Shown in pieces: positions 17,572 through 26,888 of a DNA stretch of 32,645 nucleotides. The stretch lies in the NCBI GenBank assembly GCA_913009825.1, contig CAJVYQ010000062.1, positions 1-32,645 on the forward strand. The letters are read 5' to 3'. The stretch is from an uncultured Deferribacteres bacterium (lineage in GTDB: Bacteria; Zhuqueibacterota; JdFR-76; DREG01). How positions within the stretch are numbered: position 1 is the stretch's first letter; each line of letters starts with the position of its first letter. The notes below the pieces were generated by a model. It was not told the DNA's origin and made no database searches. It saw only the letters and a list, made by a program, of their open reading frames with translations. The translations under genes were made by a program, and so were the position numbers.

Positions 17572-18199
17572 TTAAAAATACCAATCACGGTTTTCTCTGC
17601 ATTCAATTTTATATCCATATCTTTCCAAAAATTCATCAATTTTCTTTTTGACTGTATTATTTTAATACAACAATCCGATTAATCAATTCCACAGGCAATT
17701 TTTGATAAACCAAAAACTCTGCCTGACGGCGCCGCTTTCGATCACTGTCGTCATCTGTATTATGCCAATAGCGAGCTTTCATTAACTGCCAATCAATGAC
17801 AGTTTTCAACATTGATAGGTCACTAAAAAATTTACTAAAAGCCATAATAGGGTGACCATCACAATAAACAAATTCTAAATGACTACTAACAATATCTTGA
17901 ATCTTGACCACCAAATAAATTAGTGTATCCTGTCCTTCCTGAAATGATTCCACATTACCCATAAGAATCGTATAAAGCATGGGCGACCTTGGTGCAAAAT
18001 GAAACGGTACGTAGTCGTGCAGATTACCGCCGGGGCTGATAGGAACTATCGTTCGGTGCCGGTGTTTTTGAATTCCCTCATAAGCGATGCTTACATGATC
18101 TGAGATTTCTGCATTCAAAAGGTTTTTACATAGAACAGCCCCGCTCTGCAGAATTTTTTCCAAATTAATAAAATGCGTTACGTGATAAATATATTTCAT
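17572..18199 (-). CDS. darT: DarT, DNA thymidine ADP-ribosyltransferase toxin, frameshifted at its 3' end
   Basis: The frame as written is 180 residues (18199 to TAA at 17657). It has the DUF4433 signatures: YHVTHFINLEKIL...G at the N-terminus for NAD binding, the arginine in HRHRTIVP (about R49), DYVPFHFAPRSPMLY, CDGHPIMAF and the catalytic glutamate E161 in RRQAEFLVYQKLP. DarT attaches ADP-ribose to thymidine in single-stranded DNA. Removing one A from the four-A run at 17660-17663 continues the reading as NNTVKKKIDEFLERYGYK to the canonical ending RENRDWYF with a stop at 17572-17574. This gives 208 residues, the family's usual size. The gene starts three bases after the pglX stop. The indel either truncates the toxin behind its active site or is a sequence error. 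Confidence 0.85.
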
Positions 18200-18202
18200 G
18201 TA

Positions 18203-21200
18203 TTACCAATCCGCATGTAGATATTTTTCCAATTGTTTGGGCTTTAGCACATTCGCCTTCAGCAAGCATTTTTCCTGCAAAGGCGCAATGTTTTTGCCCA
18301 CGCCGTCATCCAATTTAGGATCGTAACCTGCTTGTAATATTTCATCTATGGCTTGTCTGAACTGTTCCACTTCTTTGATTTGGGCCTGAATGATTTCCCG
18401 CTCGCTTTGGGCTTTAACGGAATCATCCTTTTGTAAATCCAACAGGCGGTTGCGTAAGGACGACAGCCGTTTTTCCACATAAACCGAGCGCAAGCGCAGC
18501 ATGGCATCGCGGCTCCATTTGTAAATAAGCACAAAAGCTTCAAAACCGCCCAACGGACCGGACGATAAATGCCAGATGAACGGCGTTTTGGGCAAATACA
18601 TAAACAGGTTTAAGCGGTCGCTCAAATCGGCAAAAAAGCGCTTTTCCAGCCATGCGTTCAAATCCTGCCCCAGGATATCCTTGTAATTGCCAATTTGCGT
18701 CGGCGAAAAGCCTTTGGCAACTAATTTATCAAACAGCCGTTTTTGCAGAATGATTTCTCCGGCCGAATCCACCAAAGGGATAATGCCGTCGTCATCTTCC
18801 CACAAAATTTCCCGCAGCACATCGTAGATAAAATCTTTGGCCAAATCATTCATCCGCTTTTGCGGCAGGATATGACTTTCCTTAAGCAACAACATAATGC
18901 TTTGCGGATGGACGCCCGTTTTTAAAGCCATATCTTCCAACGATGTGTTGGCTTTGTACAGGTTCTCCAATTCCCGCTTCAAATTGGCAAGTTCCTGCGC
19001 ATTTAAATCTTTAACTTCCAAGGTTCCGATATAGTTTTGCACAAAATTCGGCAATTCCCCGCCAAAGGTATCGTAGCCTTTTAGCAAAGGCAGCGAGCCG
19101 GCCGGGAAACCTTCCTTATCCAACACCATCTGCCGGTCTTGCGCCGAAAGTTGATAGACTTCAAAAATCAATTCGTCAATAACGGCTTCGTTGAGCAAGA
19201 CGCGGGCTAACTGTTCGTTTTCATAATCGACATAGGTTTTGATGAGCTGACGCAGGTCGGAAACGGGCTTAAACTGCCGGGCCCAGAGAAAAGGATGTTC
19301 TTTGTAATTGGTTTCAATAATGGAAAATTCGCACAGATGTTTTTTAATGCTCACATTCTGTTCAGCTAAAAGAGAAACCTGATTTTCCAGTTCTTTTGTT
19401 GGATTGACAAAAGGAATACGCTTTAAATCGCCCACTTGAATATTTGCTGTTGGATTAAGACAATCAGCTATGTAAAAAGATAATTTTGAATTTAAAAATG
19501 CCAATAAATATAATATATTTTTATAATTTTTTGATAAAAAAATACTTGAGCCTCCAACATCAAAAATATGATTTGGTGGAAGATGCCTAAATGCATATCC
19601 ACCTCTTCCACTTGCAGAATAAGTAATTCCTTCTTGAAAATAATATTCTAAATTTTGTGGCCTAGATCTTTGTTTACCGTTTTCGTCTACTACATTTTTA
19701 ATTTCGTAACCATTGTTTTTCCAATTAACTGTAAGCCACAGGTTCCCATACCATTTTTCAAAAGTACCTCCTTTGGCGTAAAGCACCCATTTTTTATGGT
19801 CGTTTACATAGTCTCTGGAAATACTGTTTTTATCAACTTCCCACCAGAAGCGAATAAACCTTTCATTATTGCCAGATTGCAATCCAACCTTAACATCACA
19901 AAATTCATCCAGCGGCTGCTCGCTAAACTTCTCTCTGAATTCGTCAGAGATCCAATATATAAAGGGATATGATTTTATTTTTAATAATAAGAGTTGATCT
20001 AATAGATATAAATGTTTGTCTTTTAGCCCAATAATACTCTTTCTTAAACTTTCTATCATGAGATTTTTTTTATCATCACTATAGTATTTGTCTAGTTTGA
20101 TAAAAATACTTTTACTATTATAAATAGTTTTTTCTAAAATAAAGATTGAAGTATCAATGGAAGCATCAAACATTCCTCCAAAACCAAATTGAACGAAAAT
20201 ATTTATTTTAAAGTTTTTAAGTATATACTTTCTCATATCTTCATATGTTTTTATAAACATAAATGTCATAGGTGTAACCATGCCTATTTTACCATTTTCA
20301 ATAATTAATTCTGAATTCCTTCTAAAAAATGAGCTATACAAGTTATAATGAAATGCATTTGGCTTTTTGTAATTTTGTTCAATGAATATTTTTAATTCAT
20401 TACCAAAATCTGCTGAAGGGGTATATGGCGGATTAGCCACCACTACGTCAAATTTGTTGAGCAAAATCTCTACAAAGCTCATGCTTTCAATCGTTTTGTT
20501 TTCAAAAAAGTGCAGGTTGTTTTGTCGGCTGTATTTTTTTACGGCCGCTTTAATGTTTTCAAAAATTGTTCCCGGCGGGATATCGCCCAAGGTAAGCTGG
20601 TCCTTTTTAAACATTTCCATTTGACCCGGGTTTTTCATTTTTTCCAAAATAGGCCTGACTTTTTCTTCAATTCGAATCAACGAGCCAAATTTATGGGCAT
20701 TTCGTAAATCGTCCCAGATTTTTCGCAACAATTTTATGGCAGTACGGCTATAAGAGAGTTCCATAAAAAAGTCCTGCACCCGTTCATATTCCGGCAGGTA
20801 AAAATCGCTGGAAACTACGTTCATTTGCGGCAGCTTGATGTCTTTGTTTTTTTGCAGAGCTTTAATGTACAAGCCCAAACGGGCAATCTGAACGGCGCGG
20901 TCGTCCAGGTCGATACCAAACAAATTATTTTTAATGATTAAGGCCGGTATGTCTTTTTCTGCATAATCCTGTTCCAGATACATTTCATAAAACAGATCAA
21001 AGGCATAAAGTAAAAAATTTCCGCTGCCGCAGGCTGGATCTAATACTTTAATTTCCTCCACCGGTTTGGCTTTTAAGGTGGGCTTATCGGGAATATTGGC
21101 AATATCGTGCTTTTCTTTCAGCTTGCTCTCCGGATGCATTTCCATCCACAACTTGCCCAGGGAATTATTCAAAATAAATTCCACCACCCAACGCGGCGTG

Positions 21201-21850
21201 TACACCTGAGATGTAACCGGCACCCAGTTGTATTCAATTTTTTGCCCGCTTTCCTTAAAAGCTTTTTGTTTTTTGCGGTTGTAAGTTTCGTACAACCAGC
21301 CCAGAATATCGTCGGATTTCCAGTCGCTCTCTTCAATGGCGTTAAAGGCTTCAATAATGCCATCCAGATCATACACATCCGGCAGGGCATCAAACAGATA
21401 ATCCGGGGAATATAACTGGATTCTATCTAGTAATTGATGAAAGGCATAGCGCACATACTCCCGTAATCCTTCTAACGGTAAAGCGCCCTTTTCCTGATGC
21501 TCTTCCAGCCACAGCCGATGACTAAATGATTTACCGCCCATCTCCGCCCGGCGCACAAAAACCTCCGGAATGAGCTGCCGCGTTTCCATCACCTTAATGC
21601 CGGCAATGCGGTTAAACAAGGTAAAGCTCAGTTCGTCCAACAGTTTTTCGCGGGCCGGCTCATAGCCGCCGGTTTCATCTTTTAAATTGGACAGGATGTC
21701 GTCCAGGCGCCGGCGTTCTTCCTGTAATTCCGGACGTACTTTTGCCGTGTCCATTTCCTTCGACAACAGCAATCCCAGCATGGAAAGATATTTGTCAAAG
21801 GCTTTGAAAATTTGGCTGCGTATCTGATCAACCTGAACATCCAGTTTCAT
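18203..21850 (-). CDS. pglX: PglX, BREX adenine-specific DNA methyltransferase
   Basis: The 1215-residue protein is the normal size for type 1 PglX. The S-adenosylmethionine motif is DPACGSGNF (271-279), followed by NNLFGIDLDDRAVQIARL, and the catalytic motif IV is NPPY (473-476), typical of N6-adenine methyltransferases. Residues from about 480 to 800 form the variable, presumed DNA-recognition part, encoded by markedly AT-rich DNA (about 19,450-20,410) unlike the better balanced ends of the gene. The C-terminal region is long and helical. PglX methylates the host at a short non-palindromic site and so marks self DNA in BREX. It starts 12 bases after brxC and ends three bases before darT. 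Confidence 0.93.
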   Translation of the reverse strand: MKLDVQVDQIRSQIFKAFDKYLSMLGLLLSKEMDTAKVRPELQEERRRLDDILSNLKDETGGYEPAREKLLDELSFTLFNRIAGIKVMETRQLIPEVFVRRAEMGGKSFSHRLWLEEHQEKGALPLEGLREYVRYAFHQLLDRIQLYSPDYLFDALPDVYDLDGIIEAFNAIEESDWKSDDILGWLYETYNRKKQKAFKESGQKIEYNWVPVTSQVYTPRWVVEFILNNSLGKLWMEMHPESKLKEKHDIANIPDKPTLKAKPVEEIKVLDPACGSGNFLLYAFDLFYEMYLEQDYAEKDIPALIIKNNLFGIDLDDRAVQIARLGLYIKALQKNKDIKLPQMNVVSSDFYLPEYERVQDFFMELSYSRTAIKLLRKIWDDLRNAHKFGSLIRIEEKVRPILEKMKNPGQMEMFKKDQLTLGDIPPGTIFENIKAAVKKYSRQNNLHFFENKTIESMSFVEILLNKFDVVVANPPYTPSADFGNELKIFIEQNYKKPNAFHYNLYSSFFRRNSELIIENGKIGMVTPMTFMFIKTYEDMRKYILKNFKINIFVQFGFGGMFDASIDTSIFILEKTIYNSKSIFIKLDKYYSDDKKNLMIESLRKSIIGLKDKHLYLLDQLLLLKIKSYPFIYWISDEFREKFSEQPLDEFCDVKVGLQSGNNERFIRFWWEVDKNSISRDYVNDHKKWVLYAKGGTFEKWYGNLWLTVNWKNNGYEIKNVVDENGKQRSRPQNLEYYFQEGITYSASGRGGYAFRHLPPNHIFDVGGSSIFLSKNYKNILYLLAFLNSKLSFYIADCLNPTANIQVGDLKRIPFVNPTKELENQVSLLAEQNVSIKKHLCEFSIIETNYKEHPFLWARQFKPVSDLRQLIKTYVDYENEQLARVLLNEAVIDELIFEVYQLSAQDRQMVLDKEGFPAGSLPLLKGYDTFGGELPNFVQNYIGTLEVKDLNAQELANLKRELENLYKANTSLEDMALKTGVHPQSIMLLLKESHILPQKRMNDLAKDFIYDVLREILWEDDDGIIPLVDSAGEIILQKRLFDKLVAKGFSPTQIGNYKDILGQDLNAWLEKRFFADLSDRLNLFMYLPKTPFIWHLSSGPLGGFEAFVLIYKWSRDAMLRLRSVYVEKRLSSLRNRLLDLQKDDSVKAQSEREIIQAQIKEVEQFRQAIDEILQAGYDPKLDDGVGKNIAPLQEKCLLKANVLKPKQLEKYLHADW

Positions 21851-21862
21851 TGCCTAAAGCTC

Positions 21863-24800
21863 CTATTCCACTTCAATAATATCGTTGTCATTGAGCTCCC
21901 TGAACCCATCGAGTTGTTTTTGTAACACGGAACGGTATTGCCCGGCCGTAAAGCGTCCCGTTTGCGCTTTGAGTTTTACCGTTTTGGGTTTAGGCTTTTC
22001 ACCCGGTTGCTCCGGGGGATAGATGATGCGCAGGGCTGTTCTTTCCAGAACCGTTTTTTGGGCTTCGATAGATTGATTGGATGCGATGATCTCGTTCAAT
22101 GTAAAATGGCAGTTTTGGCAGGCGATTTCATATTCAATTTTTAGTCCGGGACAGACGTGTGTCTGGGCGTAGCGTTTGATTTCTGCCAATTTGCTTAAAA
22201 GTTCCCGGTTCAAATCCGCCGAAATGTCTTGCACCTCTTTCATCTTTTGCTCGACTAAGGTGGCAAGCTCTTTATGCCCGGCGCTCATGGTATCATGCTC
22301 AACCTTCATCAGGCGGTAATATTCATCTTTAATTTTCTGATAAATGTTTTTCAGTTCATTAAAATTTTGTATCAGAGACGAATTGAATTTTTCATCAAAC
22401 GTCTGCTGCAGATCAAAGATGGGATTGTCCTGATAGGTTCCACCTAACTTTTTTAGTTCGATGACAATGTGCCGAACAAATTCCCGGTATTTTTCCACCT
22501 CGGCTAATTTTCTATCAACAAAATGTAAAATTTCTCTGATCCCGCTGACTGCATTTTTAAATGCATTGTATTGATTTAAAAAATCTTCCGCCTTGGTCTG
22601 GTAGTTGGCGTCGGTAATTTTTGTAGCAAAGGGCTTGAGTTGATTCACAAAATCTTCTGCCTTCGGGAAGTAGCGGTCAAAATTGGACTGCAGGTCCCGG
22701 CGTTCCTTTACCCTGTCAATAAAGTGACGGCATAAATCGCTGATTAAGGAAATCAACTCAATATTATTAATACTATAGGAAAATTCCCGGTTTAAAATCC
22801 GCTCCGTTTGCAGTTCTTTTAGATGGTCCACAATCTGCTGTTTTTGTGCCATACTCAAAGTGGACGTAATGATTTTAAAAGCTGCTTTGCGGAAATCGCG
22901 CGAGCGGCTGAATACATTCCAGGTTTCTTCGCTTTTATAATCGTAGGTAATAATACCAGTGTTTGATTTTAGAGCCAGCCGTCCGGCACGCATCAACACC
23001 GTCAAAACAGTTGCCACCGTTCCGTAACTATATGCATAGGGCGGTTCAGCCAATTCTTTTTCCAGCTCTTCTCCGCTGATGAAACTGGTGGAAGGCATTT
23101 TGGCCGTTATCTTTTCCACCACTTTCAAATGATCGCCCACAAAATTACCGTTGTTGTCAAAAAACTGAAATTCCGCTCCGCTAAAATAAGTCCTTAGTTT
23201 GGCAGCATTCGTCTCTTTAAGAATCTTTTTGGCTATCTCTTCCGATAGCTGGTAGGGCAAACGGTCGGTATAGGTACGGGCAATGATTTTATGCTGAATA
23301 TCCTGAATCACCCGGTTAAAATCACTTTCCGTCAGCGTGTGTTCTTCAAAATTGTAAATTAACACACCGTTTTTGTATGACTTTTCGATTAAATGATTCA
23401 GTTGTTTTTTCTGATTCCCCAAACTTACACTAAAGTCTTTGACAATGCTCCGAATTCGTTCATCATCGTCATTCTGGTAGCGATCAATCACCACACCGTA
23501 GCGGTAAATGTTTTCAATCAGATGGTCGATTTCTTCAAATTCATCCATAAAAGGGATGAAAACCGCCCGGTCAATTTCAGACTGTGTCTCAAATTTAATG
23601 GTTTCGATGTAGGAATCCTTGTTTTCGATCTCCACCGTATAGGGACTTGCCAGTTGAAACTTAATATGTTTGTTGTTGGAATATTGTAATTCATCACCGT
23701 CCACCGTGGTAACAAGAAAATTGTAAGGATTACTTTCTAAAGTGCTTTTTGCTGCGGTGCTCAGAAAAGATTGATTTTTCAAAGCATCAACTAATTCTCG
23801 TTTTTTGTAGTGGAATTCAACGGTGATTTCTTTCATCTCCTCAATGAGCTTTTGCTCTAAATCAGAAGTAATTTTGTACAACCCGTTTTTCTCCAGAATG
23901 AGATTGGCGCCCACAAGACCTTTTAAGGCCTGCTCAATCCCTGGTTTTATTTCATAATATTTATCCGGATAGGCTAAATATATTTTTGCAATCACTTCAG
24001 CGCTTGCTGAAATGATTTCCGCCTCATTGAGAAGATGAATGACTTTCATTAGCCGTATACCCTCAATGGGGCTTTTTTTCTCTTTTAAAACTTTGTCCGC
24101 TTTTACAAATTTGCGTTCCAGTTCACTCTCCAATAACTTTTTTGCGCCATCAACCAATTTATCTGCCGAAACCTGCGAAAAGAGTTTTTCATCCTTTACA
24201 TTCTTCAAAACGGCGTGTGCAGCGATGATCATACCGCGTTCCGTACCTCCTGTTTTAGCCTTTTGATTAACAGCAAACAGGAAATTCTGAACCAGGTCGA
24301 ATTGATATTTGTGGAAGGGATAATAGGTAATGAAGTCTTCGGCATTTTCTGTTTTGGTGGGAATCGTTCCGTTTAAAGTGGTGGCATCTGCAATAAGACC
24401 GCTATTTTTTGAATAATAATCATTAAGCGTCTGCATTGCATTATCTTTCTTCAACAACAACCGCTTGCGAATAACCATATTCACCTCTTCAGAAGACAGA
24501 TGAATTTTGGTTTTAAAACGATCGGTTACCTTGTTCAGGTCTTGTTTCCGCACATTGGCATTGTGAATCACGTCATCCAATTTTTCCTGGGCAATAGCAA
24601 TGGTCCAAACACGACCTCTGGGAATAGCGGAAAGCGCCTCGCTGATACCTTCCAAATCTAAAAGATCAATTTTCTCTCTGGAAATGGCTTCGCTCACTTC
24701 GTCGATAATAAAAACAAGCCGGATTTCCGGAAACTTTTCCAGATAGTAAGACAGTTCTTCTTTAAACTTGGTCGTATCGTAATCCTGTATTCTCCTGTCC

Positions 24801-25462
24801 AGAGATTGTTTAATTTCGTTGTATTCTTCATCGGAATAAATCGTTTTTGTCAGCGTGTTCCGCATTATTTTGGGCGCAACTAAAGCATTCCGCCGAATAT
24901 CCTGCCAATCCTTCCCGTGATTTTTTTTAACTTCCGCCAAAAATTGATTATATTTATCATCCAGGAACAAACCATATTCAATATAGCCAAACACATCATC
25001 TAAAAATCCCAGTGTTCTTAAAAAATTCTTAAAAAGCACCCAAGCAAAACCATTGGTAGTATTTTGCTTCGCAATATCTAAAAACACAACTTTCGTCCGA
25101 TAGGCATTCAAACCGCGAATGGCATTTTCCAACAAACTCTGCTTGTTAAGTCCGGCTAATCGCTGGATGAAACGCTCTCTGAACTCGGTGCCTTCAATTG
25201 TGGGGTTTTCAGAAAGATAACCTAACATTTTACCAAAGTATGATTTGCCGGAGCCATAAAATCCAGATAGCCAGACGCCCGTTTCTTTAATATTACTTTT
25301 ATAAAGGCTAATGATTTCATCCAGATATTCAGCAATCTTTTCGGTAACGATGTAATTTTCTATTTCATACTTTAGATGGCTTGCCTCCCGGTCCTCAAGA
25401 TCAATAACATCCTTCAAATCTTCGTTAAAGTCTAATTCTAATATTTCTTTGATGGTAGGCAC
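21863..25462 (-). CDS. brxC: BrxC (PglY-like), large BREX P-loop ATPase
   Basis: The 1199-residue protein has a Walker A near the N-terminus (GFYGSGKS, 67-74) and a Walker B (LVFIIDEVSE, 249-258), in the arrangement of the DUF499/BrxC ATPases. The large remainder contains long charged helices and, near the C-terminus, a small cysteine cluster (HVCPGLKIEYEIACQNCHF) that may bind zinc. BrxC is a core component of all type 1 BREX systems and acts with BrxB, PglX and PglZ. It begins 24 bases after brxB. Confidence 0.93.
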   Translation of the reverse strand: MPTIKEILELDFNEDLKDVIDLEDREASHLKYEIENYIVTEKIAEYLDEIISLYKSNIKETGVWLSGFYGSGKSYFGKMLGYLSENPTIEGTEFRERFIQRLAGLNKQSLLENAIRGLNAYRTKVVFLDIAKQNTTNGFAWVLFKNFLRTLGFLDDVFGYIEYGLFLDDKYNQFLAEVKKNHGKDWQDIRRNALVAPKIMRNTLTKTIYSDEEYNEIKQSLDRRIQDYDTTKFKEELSYYLEKFPEIRLVFIIDEVSEAISREKIDLLDLEGISEALSAIPRGRVWTIAIAQEKLDDVIHNANVRKQDLNKVTDRFKTKIHLSSEEVNMVIRKRLLLKKDNAMQTLNDYYSKNSGLIADATTLNGTIPTKTENAEDFITYYPFHKYQFDLVQNFLFAVNQKAKTGGTERGMIIAAHAVLKNVKDEKLFSQVSADKLVDGAKKLLESELERKFVKADKVLKEKKSPIEGIRLMKVIHLLNEAEIISASAEVIAKIYLAYPDKYYEIKPGIEQALKGLVGANLILEKNGLYKITSDLEQKLIEEMKEITVEFHYKKRELVDALKNQSFLSTAAKSTLESNPYNFLVTTVDGDELQYSNNKHIKFQLASPYTVEIENKDSYIETIKFETQSEIDRAVFIPFMDEFEEIDHLIENIYRYGVVIDRYQNDDDERIRSIVKDFSVSLGNQKKQLNHLIEKSYKNGVLIYNFEEHTLTESDFNRVIQDIQHKIIARTYTDRLPYQLSEEIAKKILKETNAAKLRTYFSGAEFQFFDNNGNFVGDHLKVVEKITAKMPSTSFISGEELEKELAEPPYAYSYGTVATVLTVLMRAGRLALKSNTGIITYDYKSEETWNVFSRSRDFRKAAFKIITSTLSMAQKQQIVDHLKELQTERILNREFSYSINNIELISLISDLCRHFIDRVKERRDLQSNFDRYFPKAEDFVNQLKPFATKITDANYQTKAEDFLNQYNAFKNAVSGIREILHFVDRKLAEVEKYREFVRHIVIELKKLGGTYQDNPIFDLQQTFDEKFNSSLIQNFNELKNIYQKIKDEYYRLMKVEHDTMSAGHKELATLVEQKMKEVQDISADLNRELLSKLAEIKRYAQTHVCPGLKIEYEIACQNCHFTLNEIIASNQSIEAQKTVLERTALRIIYPPEQPGEKPKPKTVKLKAQTGRFTAGQYRSVLQKQLDGFRELNDNDIIEVE

Positions 25463-25486
25463 GTTGCAACTCCTGTAATGAATCTT

Positions 25487-26038
25487 TTAAATGACAATTG
25501 CCCGGTAATCGGAAGCTAATTTATGGTTTAGAAATTTCAATTTGCCATCGGCCCCAATGGTTGCCGGATACATAATTATAAGTGGTAAGTGTAGATGTTG
25601 AACAATAACCGAATCCATGATATTTAAATTTTCGATGCCTGTTCCATAAAGCGCTCCTGTGCGAATCAAAATCGTTAATTTGCTTTGTTCATCGGCTCTT
25701 TTAATTTCCTTTAAAATCATGCCGAAAAAATCACCTTCGGCATACTCTGATTTAAAAAGTTTCTCGGGCTCGCTGGCATATTCTTTATAAATACTAAAAA
25801 ATTCTTCGGGGCCATTATCATCAATAAATTTTACTAATAATTCTGCAATATTGATAAAATAAGCATCAGAATATTGCCGCTTTATCGTTTGAAGATATTC
25901 CTTTTCCTCTTTGGGCGGATATACAAACAAGATTGAGTACCCCCCATGGGCACTCATTTTAATCGATTGTTTATCCTGGTTTGCTAAGATAAATTTAAGA
26001 TCATTGAATTTTTCATTGATATTTTTTGACAAGGGCAT
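25487..26038 (-). CDS. brxB: BrxB, DUF1788 BREX core protein
   Basis: The 183-residue protein matches the DUF1788/BrxB layout in size and position, with conserved-looking blocks GGYSILFVYPPKEEKEYL, LTILIRTGALYGTGIENLN and LPLIIMYPATIGADGKLKFLN. The ATG at 26038 has AAGGA eight bases upstream and lies inside the 3' end of brxA, overlapping by 26 bases, so the two are probably translationally coupled. BrxB is required for BREX defence and interacts with PglZ in characterised systems. Confidence 0.9.
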   Translation of the reverse strand: MPLSKNINEKFNDLKFILANQDKQSIKMSAHGGYSILFVYPPKEEKEYLQTIKRQYSDAYFINIAELLVKFIDDNGPEEFFSIYKEYASEPEKLFKSEYAEGDFFGMILKEIKRADEQSKLTILIRTGALYGTGIENLNIMDSVIVQHLHLPLIIMYPATIGADGKLKFLNHKLASDYRAIVI

Positions 26039-26792
26039 CTATCACATCCTTATAATCATACGTTAATTCAAGTGATAATTTGTTGCCTACAAATGAAACC
26101 AAAAAAAAATCCTTGAGAGCTATCTTTTTAATTCGTTCTACTAAACTGTCTTTGGATATGGGTAGTAAATCAATGTAAGAATTTTCCAGAATATAAGAAG
26201 TCTCATCATTAATTGCTTTAAAAAGATACAGCGCAAAAATGATAGACTCATCGCTTAAAGTGATATGAACAAATTCTTTTTTTTGCTTTCCTTTTAAAAA
26301 ACCAAGTTTTTTTAACAAGGTAAGATATTTAGAAGCAACTTCTTCAATGGTAGAGTCATCCCATTTTCGTACTTGTGAATTTTCTTCTTTCAAATTATAA
26401 AGATATGAACTGAATTCTATCTTATCAACCGTTAATCTACCGGCGAAATAGAGTTTAAGAAATACCCTGTTAGTCAATTCGAAAAATACTTGATTATTAA
26501 TAGCGATCTGTAAATAAATTGCGATTCTTTTAAGCTCTAAGGTGCTTTCCTTAGTAAAACAATCATATATTAACTGTCGATGCGAAGCATTTTTATAATT
26601 AATCAGTGTGGAGTGTATTCCTCTTAAAAAACGCCCGCGAGTCGCTTCCGTGCGAATTCCATAAATATCCCGACTAATAATTTTTTCCATTACTGCTTTT
26701 TTGTCACTACCTTTAGCATAATAACGGAAAACGTCATATAGAAGATTGAAATCCGGAATACTTGCAATAACTTTTAAATTTGTATTATACAT
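26013..26792 (-). CDS. brxA: BrxA, DUF1819 BREX protein
   Basis: I chose the ATG at 26792 (MYNTNLKVIASIPDFN), giving 259 residues. A TTG at 26807 is also in frame, and neither has a clear ribosome binding site. The protein fits DUF1819/BrxA: an N-terminal helical segment with GIRTEATRGRFLRGIHSTL, then a winged-helix-like part (WDDSTIEEVASKYLTLLKKLGFL, VHITLSDESIIFALYL). BrxA is a small DNA-binding protein and the first gene of type 1 BREX operons. The preceding 80-95 bases hold a purine-rich GGGAGGAGG stretch but no promoter I trust, and no brxR. Confidence 0.88.
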   Translation of the reverse strand: MYNTNLKVIASIPDFNLLYDVFRYYAKGSDKKAVMEKIISRDIYGIRTEATRGRFLRGIHSTLINYKNASHRQLIYDCFTKESTLELKRIAIYLQIAINNQVFFELTNRVFLKLYFAGRLTVDKIEFSSYLYNLKEENSQVRKWDDSTIEEVASKYLTLLKKLGFLKGKQKKEFVHITLSDESIIFALYLFKAINDETSYILENSYIDLLPISKDSLVERIKKIALKDFFLVSFVGNKLSLELTYDYKDVIDALVKKYQ

Positions 26793-26888
26793 AAAAACGG
26801 CAACCAAGTTTATGTATAAAGTAAACTAATATGTTCGACGTAGATTGATCCTCCTCCCTCAATTTTGGATAAAAAGTATTGTTTCCCG

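Larger units (their letters stand above)
12185..26807 (-). other. Type 1 BREX defence locus with embedded DarTG module
   Basis: Eight genes on one strand run brxA, brxB, brxC, pglX, darT, darG, pglZ, brxL. Gaps are mostly 2-25 bases, brxA and brxB overlap, and the largest gap (darT-darG) is about 50 bases once darT is restored. The six core genes define type 1 BREX, which blocks phage replication and methylates host DNA through PglX. No brxR-like regulator precedes brxA; only about 80-95 bases separate brxA from the acyl-CoA synthetase stop. Much of the block is visibly AT-richer than both flanks and lacks the interspersed repeats found outside, which suggests acquisition as a unit. I found no integrase, tRNA or attachment repeats at its borders. 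Confidence 0.9.

Noticed and set aside
26793-26888. brxR-like regulator or clear promoter upstream of brxA
   Set aside because: The gap is too short for a regulator gene, and no -35/-10 pair with proper spacing stands out. The GGGAGGAGG stretch has no start codon at a suitable distance.
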